From contig JAICKM010000031.1 in the NCBI GenBank assembly GCA_025927935.1, positions 1 through 19,500 of the forward strand: DNA of 19,500 bases. Reading direction: 5' to 3'. The translations under genes and the position numbers were made by a program. Position 1 is the first letter of the stretch. Every line of letters starts with the position of its first letter. The notes below the pieces were generated by a model, which saw only the letters and a list, made by a program, of their open reading frames with translations, was not told the DNA's origin and did not search any database. This document shows positions 1 to 6,156 of this stretch, one piece after another. The DNA is from Chloroflexia bacterium (GTDB taxonomy: Bacteria > Chloroflexota > Chloroflexia > QHBQ01 > JADMIH01).

Positions 1-179
1 GACGCGACATAGTGGGTCTGGTTATCGCGCAGGGCGCGCACCATCGCCTCTTTGATGTGGGCGGGGACATCGAAGCTGGGTTCCCCGCTTTCGAGGCGGT
101 AGGGCTTTTCCAGCTTGAGGATCACGTCGCGCACCTTCACGATGCCCGACAACTCGACGCGGTCGATTACTTCTGCCAT
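1..179 (-). CDS. PLP-dependent aminotransferase (class I/II), N-terminal part
   Basis: Only the first 59 codons are in the window; the gene continues past the left edge. The reading frame begins MAEVIDRVELSGIVKVRDVI and contains LESGEPSFDVPAHIKEAM and ALRDNQTHYVA. This is the N-terminal pattern of fold-type I aspartate-like aminotransferases, where the 'GEPxFDxPxHIKEA' and 'HY' stretches line the active-site entrance. The family transfers an amino group from an amino acid to a 2-oxo acid in the cytoplasm. The PLP lysine lies outside the window, so substrate cannot be read. The start ATG is preceded by GGAGG at 191-195 with 11 nt spacing. Upstream is a T-box leader with its own promoter, so expression should respond to the charging state of one tRNA. 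That points to an amino-acid biosynthetic role. Confidence 0.85.
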   Translation of the reverse strand, partial: MAEVIDRVELSGIVKVRDVILKLEKPYRLESGEPSFDVPAHIKEAMVRALRDNQTHYVA

Positions 180-279
180 TGTCTTTTCTACCTCCAATAA
201 ACACCCGCCGGGCCGTCGCCGGCATGGCGCGATCCGCCCGGATGGGTCGTTGTGGGAGCTTGCGACACTGCAAAGCGCA

Positions 280-323
280 CAAAAAGAACATGCCCAGCAC
301 TCGTTGCAAGGACGATGCTGGGC
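280..323 (-). terminator. T-box intrinsic terminator
   Basis: On the minus strand GCCCAGCA (323-316) pairs with TGCTGGGC (299-292). The stem is extended by TCGT (315-312) with ACGA (304-301) across one bulged base, and a T-rich run (TTCTTTTTG) follows. The TCGT strand is shared with the antiterminator, so the two folds exclude each other. Confidence 0.88.
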
Positions 324-580
324 TTTCGTGGTGCCACCTTGCTTCGCGCGCCCGGATGGACGCGCCTTGCAGTCGCCGGCCCAACCAGGGGCTGGAGGCG
401 AAACGCTCGTTAACGGGAGCGACGCGGCCGGGCCTACTAACACGCCGGGGACGGCGCGCATTCTGCCGGGCGGCTCCTGAGGGTCTGTTCGCCGGGCATC
501 CAGGGCTACGTCTCAGCGGGAGTAGCTCTCTGTTCCTGGGCGGGCCGGGTACTTCACTCAATCAGCGCCGGAGTTTTCAA
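280..580 (-). promoter_or_regulatory. T-box riboswitch leader upstream of the aminotransferase
   Basis: Read on the minus strand, the leader has all main T-box parts. A Stem I begins TTGAG (561-557) and closes with CTCAG (481-477), with an AGTA S-turn side (553-550) facing GAAC (490-487). The apical part contains AGAGAGC and CGCTGAGA. The antiterminator is GCAAGG (342-337), the bulge TGGCACC (336-330) and ACGA (329-326), which pair with TCGT (315-312) and CCTTGC (311-306). TGGC in the bulge would pair with GCCA at a tRNA 3' end, implying a G73 discriminator. The specifier triplet after GAA-C is AGA (486-484) by 5' spacing, or the overlapping GAC (485-483, Asp) by spacing to the lower helix. 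GAC fits G73 and an aspartate-linked enzyme, but I cannot settle it. The T-box class is certain on structure; tRNA identity is inference. Confidence 0.9.
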
Positions 581-588
581 TTAGAGTG

Positions 589-617
589 ATTCTAGCGGAG
601 AAACCCGATCCTGTCAA
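589..617 (-). promoter_or_regulatory. Sigma-70-type promoter for the T-box/aminotransferase unit
   Basis: On the minus strand TTGACA (617-612), a 17-bp spacer and TAGAAT (594-589) form a near-consensus housekeeping promoter. The predicted start, near 582, lies just before T-box Stem I. Confidence 0.8.
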
Positions 618-647
618 GTCCCGCGCCCGCCATCTCGTTTCTAAATG

Positions 648-722
648 CACCGCGAAGGCACGAGGGACGCGAAGGTTCTTTATATTAGTTCTATTCTTCG
701 CGTTCCTCGCGCCTTCGCGGTG
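648..722. repeat. Inverted repeat, 27-bp arms with 21-nt AT-rich loop
   Basis: The arm at 648-674 (CACCGCGAAGGCACGAGGGA...) is the reverse complement of 696-722 except at two positions, both tolerable as G-U pairs in RNA. The loop 675-695 is AT-rich, unlike the surroundings. It lies between two minus-strand units, downstream of the regulator gene and upstream of the T-box promoter. It could act as a terminator-like hairpin or a small mobile palindromic element. The CGCGAAGG-type repeat resembles dispersed intergenic repeats in several phyla, recalled rather than searched. Confidence 0.8.
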
Positions 723-742
723 GATAAACAGACGACGACAGG

Positions 743-1378
743 CTAAGCTTGCGGGACGGCAAAACAGCAGCGTGGCGACTCGCCGTGCGTGCATTGCTCG
801 TGCGCGGGCGTGCCCAGATAGGCGGTCAGCAGTGCCTCGACCAGGTGGCACGTCTCCGGGCGGCCCGCAACGACGGACGCCAGGGGGCAGCTATAGCCGC
901 GGATAACATAGCCGGCGCCATCCTCCGCCAACTCCGCCTCGGCCAGCCCGCCCCAGCCATTGAGCAAGGCGACCGCGCCCTCACACCGCGTGTGCAGGTC
1001 CGCATTGGGCGCATGCTGCCCGGCGGCCAGGCGGTGGCCGGTGGCGCGTAGCACGGCCTCCGTCTCGGCGGGACCGAGATCATCGGCCAGGGTCGTCAGC
1101 AACTCGCGCAAGACCAGGCTATACGCCTTCGGGAACAGCCGTTCAGCCTCCGGCGTGAGATCGTAGGAGTACGCGGGCTTCCCCACGCCCCGGCGCACGC
1201 CCCGCTGCTCGACCAGGCCGTCGCGCTCCAGCGCGGCCAGGTGCGCGCGCACGGCATTGTCGGTGAGATCGAGGGCGCCCGCCAACTCCTCGACGGTCCG
1301 GCTGGTCCGCCGTAGCAGGCTCACGATACGGCCACGGGTGCTGGCAAAAAATCGCTGGTCCCAACGCGTCGACGACAT
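743..1378 (-). CDS. SufR-like winged-helix transcriptional regulator with C-terminal cysteines
   Basis: A 211-residue protein. Residues ~10-60 form an ArsR/DeoR-like winged helix (RGRIVSLLRRTSRTVEELAG ... LTDNAVRAHLAALERDGLV), followed by a wing (GVGKPAYSYDLT). The C-terminal half carries C132, C164, C177, C196, C204 and C205. The C164-x12-C177 spacing and the ECxxGxxxCxF-like end match SufR-type regulators, which sense Fe-S status through a bound cluster. Cluster binding is inferred from the family. The start is the ATG at 1378, with GGGAG upstream. The ATG at 1417 lies upstream of the probable -10 box at 1411-1406 and is excluded. It diverges from a DUF2231 gene and shares a compact promoter region with it, so it probably controls both. 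Confidence 0.8.
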   Translation of the reverse strand: MSSTRWDQRFFASTRGRIVSLLRRTSRTVEELAGALDLTDNAVRAHLAALERDGLVEQRGVRRGVGKPAYSYDLTPEAERLFPKAYSLVLRELLTTLADDLGPAETEAVLRATGHRLAAGQHAPNADLHTRCEGAVALLNGWGGLAEAELAEDGAGYVIRGYSCPLASVVAGRPETCHLVEALLTAYLGTPAHEQCTHGESPRCCFAVPQA

Positions 1379-1405
1379 GGCATACTCCCTTCGCAATATG
1401 CCTTC

Positions 1406-1433
1406 ATTATACATCAAAAATCCGTTCTGTCAA
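1406..1433 (-). promoter_or_regulatory. Promoter of the SufR-like regulator
   Basis: On the minus strand TTGACA (1433-1428), a 16-bp spacer and TATAAT (1411-1406) match the housekeeping consensus. The implied 5' leader to the ATG at 1378 is about 20 nt. Confidence 0.8.
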
Positions 1434-1455
1434 ATAAGTCAAATAAATCATTGAC
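1429..1455. promoter_or_regulatory. Candidate operator: GTCAA repeats between divergent promoters
   Basis: GTCAAATAA occurs twice in tandem (1429-1437 and 1438-1446). The second copy forms an inverted repeat GTCAA-N8-TTGAC with 1451-1455. The cluster overlaps the -35 elements of both divergent promoters, a position suited to autorepression by the neighbouring regulator. No protein-DNA evidence is available. Confidence 0.5.
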
Positions 1456-1479
1456 TTTCTGCTCAGACAGTGCTATAGT
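1451..1479 (+). promoter_or_regulatory. Promoter of the DUF2231 gene
   Basis: TTGACT (1451-1456), a 17-bp spacer and TATAGT (1474-1479), about 50 nt ahead of the DUF2231 start codon. The -35 is embedded in the GTCAA/TTGAC repeat cluster. Confidence 0.78.
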
Positions 1480-1527
1480 GATCTCATCGACACCTACCAT
1501 CCACCGTCCACGAAAGGGGCAATGGTT

Positions 1528-2049
1528 ATGGAGAGCAAAGCGAAGTTCGCAGGGCACTCAATCCACCAGATGCTGATCGTCTTTCCGCTCGGTCTGCTGG
1601 TGATGGCCCTTGTGTTCGATATCCTCTATTTCATCACCGGCAACAGCGGATTCGCCACGGCGGCCTTCTGGGATATTCCAGCGGGCATCATCGGCGGGCT
1701 GGTCGCGGCGGTGTTCGGCTTTATCGACTGGCTGGCGATCCCCGGCGGCACGCGAGCCAAACGGATCGGCTTGCTGCACGGCAGCGGTAACGTGGTGGTC
1801 GTGCTGCTATTCGCCATCAGTTGGCTGCTGCGCTGGGGCACACCGGACAACGCGCCGGGGTTGGCGGCATTTGTGCCGGCCCTCCTCGCGGTCGGCCTGG
1901 GCGCCGTTACCGGATGGCTCGGCGGGGAATTGGTCGACCGGCTGGGCGTAGGCGTCTCCCCTGGCGCGAATCTGGACGCGCCCAGTTCGCTGACCGCCCC
2001 CGCCGCGGGCCGGGCCGGAGAAGCCCCGCCGCGGCAGGCCCAGACCTAA
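1528..2049 (+). CDS. DUF2231 domain integral membrane protein
   Basis: A 173-residue protein with about four hydrophobic helices (roughly residues 14-34, 43-66, 81-99 and 109-129) and a hydrophilic Ala/Pro-rich tail. The opening GHSIHQMLIVFPLGLLV corresponds to the 'HPxHPMLxxFPxGL' start of DUF2231 proteins. Their function is not firmly known, though conserved His residues suggest redox or cofactor binding in the membrane. The ATG at 1528 is preferred over 1522 because GAAAGGGG (1512-1519) is then 8 nt away instead of 2. It is transcribed divergently from a putative Fe-S-sensing regulator and is its most likely target, which would link it to iron or redox physiology. That link is inference. 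Confidence 0.8.
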   Translation: MESKAKFAGHSIHQMLIVFPLGLLVMALVFDILYFITGNSGFATAAFWDIPAGIIGGLVAAVFGFIDWLAIPGGTRAKRIGLLHGSGNVVVVLLFAISWLLRWGTPDNAPGLAAFVPALLAVGLGAVTGWLGGELVDRLGVGVSPGANLDAPSSLTAPAAGRAGEAPPRQAQT

Positions 2050-2445
2050 GCCGATAGCGGCGGGTTCCGCCGGTGCGGCAGGTGCGGCGCCGGCGGGACA
2101 GCGCTTTGCTCCGAGTTGCGTAGGGAGACGGCTCGCCGCATAGTGCTGCCCCGCCGGCGTCACACTCGCCGCGCCCGCGCATAGAGTGGCGGGCCGTTCC
2201 ACATGTCGGGTATAAAAGGTGGGTGCCAAAGGGCGAAACTGGGACAAGAATCTAGATTCTCGTCCCAGTTACACACCGACCTGTCCGCGGTTCAATCTAC
2301 AAACCGTAGTTCCTTAGCGTACACTTTTTGCCGAAAATTCTTGTGACCCCCATCAGCGGGCGGCCCCTGCTGCCGTGCCTTTCATCGTCCAGCTGCAGAC
2401 CGTTGACGGGCGCCTAGCCCGGCTGCGGCGCGGGCGGGGTCCTGG
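2050..2445. other. Intergenic spacer between convergent genes
   Basis: No coding signal is supported here. The stretch holds the 34-bp palindrome at 2237-2270 and an AT-richer segment at ~2290-2360. The latter includes TTCTTGTGACCCC, a partial echo of the palindrome's GGGACAAGAATC read on the other strand. This could be the remnant of an insertion element end, but no element is recognisable. Confidence 0.4.
2237..2270. repeat. 34-bp near-perfect palindrome
   Basis: The sequence is symmetric about 2253/2254 with arms AACTGGGAC-A-AGAATCT, and the only mismatch is A2246 against C2261. It lies between the 3' ends of convergent genes. It lacks flanking T-runs, so it is at best a weak terminator. 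A fused pair of inverted transposon ends or a protein-binding site are alternatives. Confidence 0.75.
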
Positions 2446-3042
2446 TCATCCCCCGCCCTCTGCCGCCGCGCTCGGCCCCGGGGCCGGGCGGTAGGTCACC
2501 AGCAGCACGCCCTTCGCGCTCGTCCGCGCCTCCACCAGGTCCAGCGTCACCGGCACATCCGGCGGGAACAGCCGCTTGCCTTGCCCCAGGATCACCGGGT
2601 AGATCAGCAGCCGGTACTCATCAATCAGGTTGGCGCGCATCAGCGTGTGGACCACCTGCCCGCTGCCGCTGATGGCAATGTCCCGCCCCGGCTGGTCCTT
2701 CAGCCGGGCGATTTCTTCCACCACATTCGCGCGGATCACCGTGGAATTGGCCCACGCGGCCTGCTCCAGCGTGGTCGATACCACGTACTTGGTGAAGCGA
2801 TTCATCGTGGCCGCATCCGGATTCTCGGCGGGCGCGTCGCCAAAGGCGGCGGCGAACCCCTGATAGGTGATCCGCCCCAGCAGCAAGGTGTCACTCGCGC
2901 CCATGGCCGCGTCCACGAACTGCGCCACGTCATCATCCCAGTAGGGCATGGTCCACCCGGCCAACGCGAAATCATCGGCCGGGCCAGGCCCTTCCATCAC
3001 CCCATCCAGCGACACAAACATCCCCACCACAATTTTCCGCAT
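2446..3042 (-). CDS. Dihydrofolate reductase / RibD C-terminal domain family protein
   Basis: A 198-residue protein that starts MRKIVVGMFVSLDGVMEGPG, the hallmark of the RibD_C/YyaP-type reductase fold. It continues with DTLLLGRITYQGF and ISGSGQVVHTLMRANLIDEY, then LLIYPVILGQGKRLF. These are the conserved nucleotide-binding and C-terminal strands of the family. Members resemble DHFR and riboflavin reductase and presumably use NADPH, but most have no assigned substrate, so neither folate nor riboflavin metabolism should be assumed. The start ATG at 3042 has GAGGAG 7 nt upstream; an in-frame extension to 3126 lacks such a site. It follows the alpha/beta hydrolase gene on the same strand after a 94-nt gap and probably shares its transcript. 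Confidence 0.85.
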   Translation of the reverse strand: MRKIVVGMFVSLDGVMEGPGPADDFALAGWTMPYWDDDVAQFVDAAMGASDTLLLGRITYQGFAAAFGDAPAENPDAATMNRFTKYVVSTTLEQAAWANSTVIRANVVEEIARLKDQPGRDIAISGSGQVVHTLMRANLIDEYRLLIYPVILGQGKRLFPPDVPVTLDLVEARTSAKGVLLVTYRPAPGPSAAAEGGG

Positions 3043-3136
3043 AGTAAACTCCTCGTCGGGGGCAGGGACCGTCCGGCTCCCCGCGGTTGGGCGAGGACGG
3101 CCCCAGGGCCGCCCCCGCGTTGCCACGCTAGCGGCC

Positions 3137-4003
3137 CTAGGCCGGGGGTTCCATCATCGCCTCCGCTGGCGCGGCATCGAGGAAGGTCGTCAGGATCGGC
3201 ACCAGCAGATCGGTGCGGAAGATGATGTCATAATGCGTGGTGCCCGGCAGGATAGCAAGCCGCCCCTGGGGCAACGGCACGCCCAGCCCCGCCGGCTGCT
3301 GCCCGCCGCCCAGCAGGCCGAACATCTCCACCGCGTGGGCCGTGCGCACCGCGTCGGCATCCCCGACCACGATCAGCACCGGCATCGGCAGCGCGCCCAC
3401 CTGGGCCGACCAGTCATATTCCTCACCGAGCAAGGCGTTCAGCTTGTCCGCCAGCGCGGGCCAGTCGTCCACGTTCGGCGCAACGGCGGCATACGCCTCG
3501 TGCATCGGGCTGCCCACCCAGGTCGCCGCCGCCACCCCATTGACCGCCGCCATACCCGCCAGCGTCGCGGGATACCAGCCCTGCCGCCGGGCCGGGGCCG
3601 AGATGAGCACCAGCTTGCCCACCACCGTAGGGTGGCGGATGGCCGTTTGCAGCGCCACCCCCCCGCCCAGCGAATACCCGCACACGTCGGCCTGCGCCAG
3701 CCCCAGGTGCGCGAGCAGCGCCGCGAGGTCGTCGGCCATCGCGGCAAAACTCAGCGGGCGATCAATATCCCCCGTATGCCCGTGCCCCTGCAACTCCACC
3801 GCGATCACCTGCCGGTGCGCGGCCAGCAGCGGGATCAGGTGCCCGAACATCTGCCCAATCACGCCAAACCCGCCGTGCAGCAGCACCAGCGGCGGCCCGC
3901 TGCCATAGCGCTCATAGTACAGATTCAGCCCGTTGACAGGCGCATACTCGCCCGCCCCCGCCGCGTTCCCGGTCATCCGATGGTCCAAAACATTCTCGGC
4001 CAT
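3137..4003 (-). CDS. Alpha/beta hydrolase
   Basis: A 288-residue cytoplasmic alpha/beta hydrolase. It has the oxyanion-hole motif LLHGGFG (residues ~41-47), VELQGHGHT (69-77) and the nucleophile elbow GYSLGG with S111. An acidic residue candidate is D215 in VVGDAD, and the catalytic His candidate is H257 in PGTTHYD. The triad is complete and the length normal for the superfamily. The substrate is unknown; esterase, lactonase, haloperoxidase-like or C-C hydrolase are all possible. The start at 4003 is supported by TAGGAG 8 nt upstream. The open frame extends a further ~165 codons upstream through decayed sequence and a hairpin repeat, and that extension is not believed to be translated. It is probably the first gene of a two-gene unit with the RibD-like gene downstream. 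Confidence 0.88.
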   Translation of the reverse strand: MAENVLDHRMTGNAAGAGEYAPVNGLNLYYERYGSGPPLVLLHGGFGVIGQMFGHLIPLLAAHRQVIAVELQGHGHTGDIDRPLSFAAMADDLAALLAHLGLAQADVCGYSLGGGVALQTAIRHPTVVGKLVLISAPARRQGWYPATLAGMAAVNGVAAATWVGSPMHEAYAAVAPNVDDWPALADKLNALLGEEYDWSAQVGALPMPVLIVVGDADAVRTAHAVEMFGLLGGGQQPAGLGVPLPQGRLAILPGTTHYDIIFRTDLLVPILTTFLDAAPAEAMMEPPA

Positions 4004-4070
4004 GATATGTACTCCTATCGGGTAGTTGGTTGAAGGATAAGTGGGGATAAGCAAGAGCAGGTTTGTCGTT

Positions 4071-4084
4071 GGGGCTTTAGCCCC
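4071..4084. repeat. Short hairpin repeat GGGGCTTTAGCCCC
   Basis: A perfect short palindrome (GGGGCT/AGCCCC) within GTTGGGGCTTTAGCCCCTTCATG. It lies about 70 nt upstream of the hydrolase start, inside its probable leader. This type of GGGGCTAAAGCCCC element is a common dispersed repeat in several genomes, from memory. A role in mRNA stability or as an attenuator is possible. Confidence 0.6.
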
Positions 4085-4689
4085 TTCATGGATCATAACC
4101 CCGCTACCGCCCTCATAATTAGCCGGGCTTAAAATACCGCTCCCCGGCACATGACAAAAACCAAACAATCCAATCCGTCCTGTGCCGCCTTTACCATATC
4201 GCCCCCCGTCGCCAAAGGCGGAAAGGCAATCGGGGCCAATCGGCATCGCCCTCAGGCCGAGCGGACGCATCCCCGGCGCAGAGGGCCGGAGCATAGCGGC
4301 GAATCGCCGCGCCCAGCGCACGCTCGCGCCACCGCGCCACAAACAACTCCCGCGGCATCCCCCGCGCATAGGCCCCAGGTCCGTCGCAACGGGCAGGGCG
4401 CGCCCGGCCTTCCTAATCAAATCACGGGCCACCGACCTAAACGTGGACCCCGAGAACCACCGCGTCAGCGCGGCCGATCTCGCCGTGGGCCGGGGCATCT
4501 ATGAAACCTGGGCCGCGGGGCAGGTCGCCCCCTCCTGCGCGACGAGAGCCGCTGGCGGCTCAACCGCATGGGTGAGGGCCGCGAACGCCGCCCCGATGTC
4601 TAGGCGCGGCTGCGCCGGGGCGGGGGCCGGCTGGCGGATATCCGGTTCTTATCCGGGCCGCACGCTGGCGCTGACGGGGGCCGATGGAG
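4085..4689. other. Region without an intact gene, probably decayed coding sequence
   Basis: No frame has a start, ribosome-binding site and coherent protein. Protein-like fragments occur on the plus strand: DPENHRVSAADLAVGRGIYE near 4446-4505, then after a frame change LLRDESRWRLNRMGEGRERR ending in a stop near 4600. A minus-strand fragment MPRELFVARWRERALGAAIR lies near 4350-4290. These suggest several broken genes, possibly brought in with or damaged by the adjacent insertion-element remnant. None could be assigned to a family. Confidence 0.4.
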
Positions 4690-5183
4690 CCACGGACCTG
4701 AGTGCCTACTTGCTGCGCCTGGCGCACGAGACGGGCACGGATGAAGGCTTGATCCGCCTGGTGGCCCATCTGCGGGAGGTGAGCAAGCATTATTGGAGTG
4801 GGCGCTTTCACACCTATGACCAGGCGGGGTTACCGCGAACCAATAACGGCTTGGAAGGCCGGTTTCGGGAGGTGCGGCAGCGGTTGGTGCGGACGACGGG
4901 ATAAGCGGGGGCCACAGCGGAGCAACTGCAACGCTGGGGAGCCTGGGGGTCTGGGAGTTGCTGGTGGGGGCGAGCAGCGAAGCGGAGCAAGCGGCGGCGT
5001 TCAGCGCGGTCGACCCGGCGGAGTGGGGCGGAGCGGGCACGGGTGCCCCAGCACCAGGCGCGGTTCCGGCAACATACGCGCGATCCGCAGCGGGCGGCGC
5101 AGCAATTGGAGCGCGTGCAGCAAGCCTGGTTGGCGTTGCCGGGGACGCCACTGGGTGATTTCTGCGCTATTGATCGGGTATAG
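4690..5183 (+). pseudogene. 3' remnant of an insertion-sequence transposase
   Basis: The fragment includes VAHLREVSKHYWSGRFHTYD, then GLPRTNNGLEGRFREVRQRL and VRTTG. It continues ATAEQLQRWGAW, WELLVGASSEAEQAAAF and RFRQHTRDPQRAAQQLERVQ, ending GDFCAIDRV-stop at 5181-5183. The HTYDxxGLPRTNN-E pattern with a following R-x-TTG is recalled from a transposase-like group common in Chloroflexota; the family name is not certain. The frame is broken by one in-frame TAA at 4902 (probably a former Gln codon), a shift near 4950 and a compensating shift near 5034. The N-terminal part is missing or unrecognisable upstream. It cannot make an active enzyme. No terminal inverted repeats were identified. Confidence 0.62.
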
Positions 5184-5226
5184 TTGCTCAGCAACTTCTT
5201 GGCCTGAAAGGAACCCAAGCCCCGCC

Positions 5227-6102
5227 ATGCCGCCACCCGCCACGCAGTGGACTCCGGCGCTCTGGGTGCAGAAGAGTCGCCTATACCACACCAACAGCGG
5301 CGCTCTGATCAACGAGGGCCGCGCCTGGCTGATCGACCCCGGCATCTTCCCGGTGGAGATCGCAGCCATCGCCCGGCTGCCGGCGGCGCAGGGCGCCACG
5401 GTGGAGACCATTATTCTCACCCATAGCCACTGGGACCACCTCCTGGGACCGGAATACTTTCCCGGCGTGCCCGTCCTTGCGCACGCCGCCTACCCAGACA
5501 CCGTGGCGGCGCACGGCGGCACCCAGATGCGCGCTATCGCGGCCTGGGCGGCCCGCCACCGTATCCAGCGCAGGCGGCCTTTCCGCCTCCCACAGCCCAC
5601 GACGACCTTCACCGCCCCCACGGCATATAGGCTGGGCGATCTCACCCTGCGCCTGGACCACGCACCGGGCCACTGGCCCGACCAACTCACGATTTATGAC
5701 CCTACAAGCGGCTTGCTGTGGGCGGCGGATATGCTCAGCGACCGGGAGATTCCCTTTGTCAGCCACAGCCTGATCGCTTACCGGGAGACGCTGGCCCGGC
5801 TGGCGGGACTCGACATCGGGGTGCTGGTGCCGGGGCACGGCGCGCCGGTGGCGAACCGCGCCGAGATCGCCGGGCGCCTGGCCGCGGACTCGGCCTACCT
5901 GGCCGAGTTGCAAACGCGGGTCAGCGCTGCCGTGGGCCAGGGCCTCACGCTGGATGAGACGGTCGCCGCGTGTGCCCGGATGCCCTACCGCGAGCGGGTG
6001 GCGAACGCCGGGCCGCATCGCTGGAACGTCGCGGGCGCCTACCGCGAGCTAGGCGGCGCGGTGGGACCGGGGCCGGTTGGCTGGGAGTTGGAGAACGTGT
6101 GA
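5227..6102 (+). CDS. MBL-fold metallo-hydrolase
   Basis: A 291-residue metallo-beta-lactamase-fold protein. The dinuclear metal site is visible as HSHWDH (H66, H68, D70, H71), H149 in HAPGHWPDQ, D168 in WAADML and H204 in VPGHGAP. These are the full ligand set, so the enzyme is probably active. The C-terminal ~85 residues form a helical cap (LAADSAYLAELQTRVSAAVG ...), as in glyoxalase-II or lactonase-like MBL proteins. The substrate cannot be told. The start is the ATG at 5227; the nearest purine-rich site (AAAGGA, ~5207) is rather far, so initiation is less certain. The frame is open upstream through the transposase remnant, but that part is not protein-like. It converges on ppc, leaving a 54-nt gap. 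Confidence 0.87.
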   Translation: MPPPATQWTPALWVQKSRLYHTNSGALINEGRAWLIDPGIFPVEIAAIARLPAAQGATVETIILTHSHWDHLLGPEYFPGVPVLAHAAYPDTVAAHGGTQMRAIAAWAARHRIQRRRPFRLPQPTTTFTAPTAYRLGDLTLRLDHAPGHWPDQLTIYDPTSGLLWAADMLSDREIPFVSHSLIAYRETLARLAGLDIGVLVPGHGAPVANRAEIAGRLAADSAYLAELQTRVSAAVGQGLTLDETVAACARMPYRERVANAGPHRWNVAGAYRELGGAVGPGPVGWELENV

Positions 6103-6156
6103 CCCGCTTCCCGCACGGGCATCCTGCACAAGGCAGGCGCCGGGCTGGCGCCCTGA

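Noticed and set aside
22..589. Overlapping 120-180-codon open frames on both strands upstream of the aminotransferase
   Set aside because: They coincide with the T-box leader and have low-complexity Arg/Pro/Ala compositions without ribosome-binding sites. GC-rich RNA-coding DNA often stays open by chance.
1379..1417. Upstream ATG extending the SufR-like regulator by 13 residues
   Set aside because: It lies upstream of the probable -10 box, and the ATG at 1378 has the proper ribosome-binding site.
2948..4033. 361-codon plus-strand frame opposite the hydrolase and reductase genes
   Set aside because: His/Arg/Gln-rich shadow of two clear protein families on the minus strand.
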